Source of the DNA: Panopea generosa
Lineage: Eukaryota > Mollusca > Bivalvia > Adapedonta > Hiatellidae
Length of the DNA stretch: 64,000 nucleotides
Direction: 5' to 3'
Assembly: GCA_029582155.1 (NCBI GenBank)
Contig: CM055898.1
Coordinates: forward strand, 25,087,339-25,151,338
Part shown: positions 26,201-35,200 of the stretch, in pieces
How positions within the stretch are numbered: position 1 is the first letter of the stretch
Layout: every line of letters begins with the position of its first letter
Program-made: the position numbers and the translations under genes
The notes under the pieces: generated by a model
What the model was told of the DNA's origin: nothing
Databases searched by the model: none
The model's input: the letters and a program-made list of their open reading frames with translations, nothing else

Positions 26201-29200
26201 GATTATTAGTTCGGTTTCGTTTAGCGAGGACAGCCTATTATGCAGCGAATATATATCATGTATGGTTAAATGTGTTTTTTAATTAAAAGTTGGCGTTTTA
26301 GTTGAAAGTGTGGACATCTAAATAAATAGTGTGTTCCAGAATCCACTTCGTTACACTTACATTTTAAGGATACTTTGTTTTCTATGGAGGTATTTGCCCA
26401 TCTCCCTGTTTCTCTATCATCCTACATTTTGATATTTATTGAAATCGGGTAATTACTTAATTTGATTTACCTAATTTGGTGTATAACATATATAGGAGTG
26501 TACTTTTGCGAAAATTAGTAAATATTCTGAAAAAAAATGCGATGGACTTTTTGAATTAAATTTTTAATATAACATGTTGTTCGGTTCCAATATTTCCGAA
26601 ATTACGGTATATCAATTATATGAAATCAGCCATGTCCGATTTCTGCCAAACAGAACAAATTATGAAATACTAGTATATTCCTTATATTTTAACTTTCATA
26701 ATAAGTGAATATAACATATACATGTAAGAAATACGATGTAAATATAGAATAGATATAAAAATGAAAAAAAAAAATATAATATCAAGATATTAAATATAGA
26801 TGCGAAAGAAATAGACTAAAAATGAAACAATATACATACAATATGAATCTAGAATTATTGAATAGAATATGCAATACATATGAAATAATATACAATTCAA
26901 ATCAAGATTTGTTAAAAATAAATTAGAAAGTATTGAATAAAAATGAAACAATATACAATCCTTACAAATATTTATTAAATATGAATTAAAATTTGTTGAA
27001 TAGAAATGAAACAATATACAATTCTAATAAAGATTTATTAAATACAAATTAGAATATAAGGAAAAGAAATAATACAACATACAATCTTAAACAAGATTTA
27101 TTAAATACAAATAAGAACGAATTGAATTGCAATGAAACAATATACACTTTAAAGGTTGACGATTGATTACAAATGCCTTCATATTGAATATAACAAAGTT
27201 TGACATGCCGCATATTTACTTACGTAAGCTGGCATCCCATTTGTATGGTATGATGCATTTATCCCATATACCAGACCCGGCCAACATGTAGGACCGTTTA
27301 TGCCGTTTGGACTTCTTCCTTGCATTCTTATTAGCATTCCGACGCTTCTTGACGTCCTCTTCGTCCATATTGTTCTCTTCCTTCAAGAATATGTTGTCTT
27401 TAATTAATATAATTATAAGGAAGACAAGCATTTAGAAGTCAAAATGGCTTTTTAATGTATTCTTGTAACGCCTGTCAGAGCTGATATGTATAAAACGAGT
27501 ATTTTTATAAGTAGATTATTGTACACTAGATAAATCGCTATATCAAGCGATCTAACGGAACAAGAATAAATCAGTTTTAGTAGACATACGTTTTCAATGT
27601 AAATAGTTAGTAATCAGGCATAAGGTACAGTAGAGTTATAAATTAATACCACGTATATTTCCAACTTTTATAACAGAACTGAGTCCGGGTATTTTATTTA
27701 GGGACCGTATGCTAAACGGTGACTAAATATTACCTTGCTTGTGAAAGAACTTTCGGAAATACCCAGTATGACTCATTTATATAGGCAGAAAATCTATTAG
27801 GATGGCGGAAACAACCAAAAGAAACACGAATTATAAATACTTGAACCAATGAAAACACGGATAGACTTCGATCCATTCTACCAAGTCGATCAGTTTTCCG
27901 CCATCTTGATAGATATTTAAACGAAAAACTTGTTTGTAACATAAACACTATGGCAAATCTAAGAAAAAAATTGTCTGTCGTGGTCCTAACCAATACCTTG
28001 GAATACAAATATCTTATTGGTATACGACGAGGTAAGGGAATATATACGAGTTAGTACATAAATCAACCGATAGAAAACTCTAACGTGACTGAGACGAGCG
28101 ATAGATATTTGAAATCTAGCGCTTTCGTAACTTTTACAATAATACATGAAACAGCTTATATTATTAAATAGTACTTGAAATTGAAAAATATGACATGTTC
28201 ATGCCGAAATGATTATATGTTAAAGAATGAGTGGTGATTACATCAGATTTCTTCAGGATAACCAGTTTCTCACAAATTAATGAGGAACGCTGAGATAACC
28301 GGAAGTGATAGAAATATTATCAAACAAATGAAACAAATGGAAGTCTGAAGTAATCGTACTCTACATTTGATAATATTTCATATACAATGTTGCGTTACAT
28401 AACTGCGAATTGCTATTGCTCATGAAATTGTGATTTAAATCTTATTCTTGTTAATGAAATTATAATAGAAACGTCTATCATGTCTATCGTGTCTATCAGA
28501 GTTCAACTAAGTCTTATAATATATCCTAACCTAGTAATTAAGTGTTCATGAGGTTGTGGTGCAAAGTCTTATTCGTATTTATTTCAATTTAATGGAATCA
28601 TGGTTAATATATTTATCACATTATGTCAAGTTTTGCAGTATATTTTCTGCTAATTTATTTAATGATGATGAATGAATAAACGATTTTGTTCTTTGAAATC
28701 GTGCCAATGACAGTTCATATAAAGTAATAAACGGACAAAGTCATCATCCAAATTCAACAATAAAAGACAGTTTGCAATAGTTAAAACTATGAATATTGGA
28801 AATGCTTTAACTGTACGTGGAATATGCCTTATCTTGCTTTTTAAGGTAATAGATGTAAATGTCACTATCACAACATTGCCTAAACTTGATTTCCTAGTTA
28901 TCATCATCTTTTGATGAACTTATTTCTGAAATCTAAAACGATTTTGCCGCCGAGAACGAATATTATATCCAATACCTTTAACATTGAGGCGGCAAAAAAT
29001 GAACGACTACAAAACACAATAAAATAGTTTTCATTTATGTACTAAAAATGATATATAAGAGACATTTTTACATCACATCAACATTGTTGAATAGAATAAT
29101 ACTAAAGAAACTAACATATCTTCTCTTCTTTTTTAAATCTTAAAAAATCTTACCCAATTTTGAATTATACATAAAAATAAACAACGTTTACCGTTTTAGT

Positions 29201-32200
29201 TATTTTATAAGATAAATTTTAAAATAAAAGGCAGCAAACTAGCCCATCTCATTTCATGTGAGAAAATGTGCCAATTATTTAGATATGAATAGTGTTTCTC
29301 TTGTTTCTCTCTCAAGTATTTCTCCACCAACAAAACTACATGCCACATATGTTCGTGATTTCCTGTCATTTTACAATATGTTTTAATATGTGATTAATAG
29401 GTTTTAAAACACAAATTAGCACTACATCACTTTAATTTAAATGTGTTTATCTCACGCACTGTCTACAATCCGTTTTTCTAATAAACAATTTGTTTTCTTT
29501 GTATGTGTAACACCATTGTATAGTCCTTGCAAGATATTCAGAAGAGAAACTTTGTGCAAGCTAGAAATTGCTCTCAATTATTTTATGTATCGATATGTTT
29601 ATGCATATGTAATACACTGATAACAAATAAATATAGTTAAAACCAATATAAATTATGCTAAGATATAGTTGTACTACATATATATATATATATATTACCA
29701 TTAATTTGCGGATTCCATCTGAGAACGGTTTACATTTAGAAATATCATCTTTCTTTTCACAATCTGAAATTCAAATTTAAAGAATATAAAATATAAAGGT
29801 TAATGATTAAAATGTTTCAAAGTAAAAATAGAAATATAAATACTTGAAAACGATATTTTGTCTTAGTTGTTGATTTTCCTGCAGCTGCTTACATTATATT
29901 TAAAAAAAATGTTTCGTTTTATTACTTACCTAAAGCACCCCTACCAACCTTCCCCGTAGTCATTGGCGGTAGAAAGATTCTTGCGAATGGATTAATAGAG
30001 TTAAATTAATCGTTTCTTTTTTAAAATAACAAATATTAATCATATTTCAGTCTTCTATAAATGACAATATTAAGCTACGTAGTGACATATTGGAATTGCC
30101 AGTTAGATTTAATAAGGCGAAAAGAACTGAAATTTGTGAACAAACACTCTTGTCGAGGTACAGTTTGTCTGGATAATATCATGAATAGATAATGTTCCTT
30201 ATAAACAATACATATTTAGTAAATGCCCCAAAAAGAACAGAGAACACTGCATCATTATTTAAAAAATTAGCCGTTAAAAGTTATATATATATATAAATGG
30301 CTACGGGATATGATACCTTCTAGCCATCCTGTAAACTCCATTTGTCTGTCAAGCAGGTTTTGCTCTTCAGCGTGATCCATTTCTTTCTCCCGTTTATCTG
30401 CCTTTTCTCTCTGAAATGATAACTCATTTTGTTTGAAAATGTAAACAAGATAGATCAGCATCACATGTACTATGTTTGAAATTCCCTTTGACACTTAACA
30501 GAGTGGAGATTCTGTAATATGTTATATATCAGCATCACATGTACACTGTTAGAAATTCCCCTTAACACTGAACAGAGTGGAGATTCTTTAATATGATATA
30601 GATCAGCATAACATGTACTATGTTTGAAATTCCCTTTGACACTTAACAGAGTGGAGATTCTGTAATATGTAAGTATACGAGTACATGTATCCCAGAGCCT
30701 GATATCTCCCGAATCAGGTATATTAACCCCAAATGGAAAAGCAAGGAATGCTATGCCTGTTTTACAATTCAATGCAATTTAGTGCTTACTAAACTATGAC
30801 GTCATTCAATCGTTTATTTGAAGCAACATACCAATCAAAGTGCATAAATGTGGCTTTCCGAACGTTGCCATTTAACGGAGCCTATCGGGAGAGCTGGGTA
30901 CATTGTACATACTAGTTATATGTATTGTTGTGATGCTAACGACTTTTGTTAACGAAATATCTCATTTAAATTTAAATAGGTTGATTCCACTTTTTCTATG
31001 AGGTAATTGCAAACAAATCTGGCAAAACTATGTCCAAGTAACAAGCCTGTTGAAACTGAAACTATCCAAACAGTACAGAGTAATGTAAATATTAGTGTTG
31101 GTGTGACCCTCTAACACCATTTTGCGTCCTTTTTGTTTTGATTATTCCCATATATATATACCAATAAGGCCTTTATTAGATTTTACCAAATTGAACAGTT
31201 TTATTCAGGAGTGAATAGTTATTTTTTAACTTTAAGGGATATCCCAACTATTTTAATGAATTAAGCAACATGGTACGTGTGGATATATTTTTGTACCCTC
31301 TTTTGCATCGATCAACATTTACTGATGTTTTGACCTCTAACTAACAGGAGACATAGCGTCCAAAAGACACAGCCTTCAAATAAGCGTGAACACGACTACT
31401 ACACAGACCATAGCAGTAAATATGTACAATGCTACTTACATGTTTCCATGACGTAACAATTTGGTTGACATTCTTAAAAGGGTTCATCTAGTAGAAAATA
31501 TGCCTATGTGGAGCTTAACTTGGTTAACAGGTGAAACATACCTAGTTCTCCCCTCTTCACATCATAAGACACTGTACATAAAAGACAGCACTTAGTATCT
31601 ACCTTTCGGTGGCACTCACGAAACATAACCCGGCTCAAGTAGATCTGCTATTTCAATATTAAGGCGATAATTTAGAAAGCATCTGGGGGAAGGAGGGAAA
31701 AACAAAATGCAATCGTCAAAACAATGAACAAACGGAGATGAAATACTTTATGTTTGTTTCTTATTTTAGTGACAATGGTGTTATGCATAATATTTTTATA
31801 TAGAGAATCGATCTAACATTTTGATTATATTGAGATAAATTTGATATTTATGTTATAGGGATCGAAAAATCGCCCAATGAATAGTGGGCGTACCGCTTCT
31901 GGTGAGGAAATAAACTAGTTTTAAACTCTTCTTTGTGGGAAGAGAATTAAAGGTGACTATTACACTTCGTCTCATTTATATGCCAGTTAGCATCTTTTAC
32001 ACGATTATAAAACGATTACCTCTATTTTTTCTTTAACCTCCTTTTCATGACCTCCTTTGCGACCTCTGTTCAACACCACGGAATCCGCAACACCACCCTT
32101 GTCATACAATAATCAAATATATATGGAACTGAAGAAAGTTTAAAATAAAATACAAACATACAAACAATTGGACATTCCCCATCAGTTCTTACTTCGGTTA

Positions 32201-35200
32201 AGAATTGGACATTCCCCATCAGTGCTTACTTCAGTTTAAAATGAAACACTATTGTCATAAAATCATAACAAAAATATGGCATTCATTATTTTCTAATGCA
32301 GTTTTAAATGAAACGAAATGAAACACTATTGTCATAAAAAACAGCAAAAGTATGGCCTTCACCATCATTTCTTACTTCACTTTTAATACTATTTATTCCA
32401 CGGATTTCTCATATGGCAGCTTATATGTTTTTCTAATACCCAGATTATGCCTGATTTGTTTTGAATGAAGGTCTATGTCTATGGATGTTAACCCAAATTG
32501 TACTAGTATTAATAATCCTTATGACCTTTCTAGCGGGGCTGCAGTAAAGTGGGTATAGTACTGGTCGCTCACACAGAAGGTAAACGTTCGGTCTCAGACT
32601 CAACCCGATGAAATTTAAAATACACTCAGTAGTGGTTCTACCTCGAAACGGATTCGAAAGCAATTGATATAAAGACTGAGCTGTTTTCGCAATCAAGCTC
32701 AAATTAATAAGTATAAACTTGGGACCCACGAACTTGAATGCCATGATGAAAGGATGGTTTGCTTATTCGAACTTTTACAGTTTTATGTACATTTTTTAAT
32801 TTTTAAAACTGGAATTTTAAAACAGCAATTGTCAATTTCTATTTTCCGTCGCAATTATGAGTGGTTTTGACAAATGAACACTATTAATTCGATAACTAAG
32901 CTTACTATTTTGCTAAGAGAGAAAAATCCACGTTGAAGAGTTCGCATGCATGGTTCTTATAACGATCTGTGTTGAGTTGCTCAAAGCTGTGTTAAAACAG
33001 ATATTGTTTTAGATTATTCATTTTTTTTCGTCGCAATTATGAGTGGTTTCAGACAAACGAACGATATGAATTCGATGACAAATCATTATATTTATGTAAG
33101 AGCTACCTTTATTGAACAAGTTCATTTTGAAGAGTACATGTCCATGGTTCTTATAACGGTCTATGCTGAGTTGTTCAAAGCTTTGTTAGCTTGACACTCT
33201 GTCAGGCGAAATCTTGCAAGTTCGATTTATTTAAAATTTTACAGTTTAAAGCTTTATTAGCTTTACACCAAGTTTAGATGAAATATTGCATGCTCGATAT
33301 ATTTTAAACCTTAGAGTTTCCATATGATGTGCAATGGGGTATAGAAGTAGAATGACAGTTAATTACTATTGGCTGTAAATTGTTAACCTGAATGTTTGAA
33401 ATCTCAAATTATCTCTATTCGAAAATGTATATTAGCACGGCGTTAACCTAACGGTGTTTTGATGAAATTTGTCCTGATATATTATTTTAAAGGGAACATA
33501 CCAGGATTTTTCCAACTTTGAAATTGGCTAAAACATTTTTTCCCCAATATAGCTTACCTATATATACACACTGACCACATATTTCCTTATGGACAAATAA
33601 TTAAACAATTGTCACGTTTTGATTGATTTAACCATTCGGATTTTATTTATTGATGCCAATGAGATGCGTTTTATCCTTTTTAAAAGTATTTTCAAACATT
33701 TATATAGCGTTTGTTCTTCACGTGTTAGTGAAGAGTAGCCATGAATTTATGTTATTTTTCACCAAACATTTATTTGCTTAAATCATTTTCATTTCTTTCT
33801 CACAAACGTTTTTTTCTCACTTGCACGATAATTAAACATTACTTACCACTTCGAATGGAACTTCTTTTTTAACCTGTAAGAATGATAATTTAATTTATTT
33901 AAAACAAGTAAAAAGAAGAATAAAATGGGTTTACTGGTGACCAAAACTTAGACTTCTCCACGTACTCTGTAACTTCCTCTCGCGTCTTATCAGTACATAG
34001 CATGACGGTGTTCATAATATATGGCTGTGATTGTCCGCCTAAATACCCAAATATGTAAACGTGTATTTAAATATGTAAGAATATGTTATTCGTTTGTTAT
34101 GGTGATATTAAAGGTATTTACTTTTGAAAATTTCTACTTAAAAATCTGCATTTTGTTTAGATTTTGGTCTTTTAAAATAAAATATACATGTATGTTTAAT
34201 TTCTTTGGGTGACGAACGCCGGATACTGTGCATATTGTGGGGATCGGATGATGGACATAATATACTAAATACCTTTCCATCATGTTTGTTAGAATTGTTT
34301 CCGTTCATGGTTCCATTTCTATTACTGTTCCCATTTCCATTACCGTTTTTATTTCCATTACTGTTCCCATTTCCATTACCGTTTCTATTTCCATTACTGT
34401 TCCCATTTGCATTACTGTTTCCGTTATTGTTCCCATTATTGTTTCCATTTTTATTAACGTTACCGTTACTGTTTCCATTTCCTTTTGGGGTTCCCTGTAA
34501 ATTTAATACAAAATAATAGTAAGTGTTTCCTGCAAAACGATAGAACAATATTGTTTTTAGGCATAGCACCCCCATTGGTTGGGTTTTCATATTTAAAAAT
34601 GCGTTGACCTTATTGTATTGCTCAATTTTGAATTTGAATCACATTATTGTTTTTTTTTACATTTGAAAAACATTATTATGATTTTATTGCGAATTAAGAA
34701 AAAGAAACGATGGTACGTTATTGGGGTATTAACACATTATTCACCTTTAACTTTGTCAACAGTGTGAACACCGAGCAGAAAAAAAACTCCCTAATTTGCT
34801 ATGTAACCAATTTTCTCATCATATTTTGATAGTGCAGAGATTGACAAACAATAAAAGAACAAAAAACAATGGTGGGTGTACTCCTTTATGGAAAAAAGTA
34901 CCGTTTTTTTTTGTTACTAGCTCATAGACAAGCTTTATGTAAGTTCACAGAGAATGTATTATAAAGATTAGTTTTGACCCCTTTAATTCATTTTTGTTTA
35001 CGTTTTTGTTGTTTAAGTTGTTGTTATTATATTTCAATTATAGAAGAACTATATTTTTTTTTAACACAAAGCAATATGGAAAATCAACAAATACTTATAT
35101 AAATAAAAATGGATGAAAATAATTTCTAAATTCTCATAGAGTACACTTCGATATGCCTTTCAATGAATAACTAAATGAGAAAAAAAAACAACAACTTCAC

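Noticed and set aside
27730-28008. 92-codon minus-strand frame
   Set aside because: It lies within intron 6, with no domain or splice logic and composition like the surrounding intron. An inverted repeat near 27800/27893 suggests old repeat DNA.
34205-34516. Plus-strand frames rich in Phe/Pro/Leu or Ile/Ser/Val
   Set aside because: They are the complement of the Asn/Gly-coding exon of the protease. The minus strand has splice sites and phase support.
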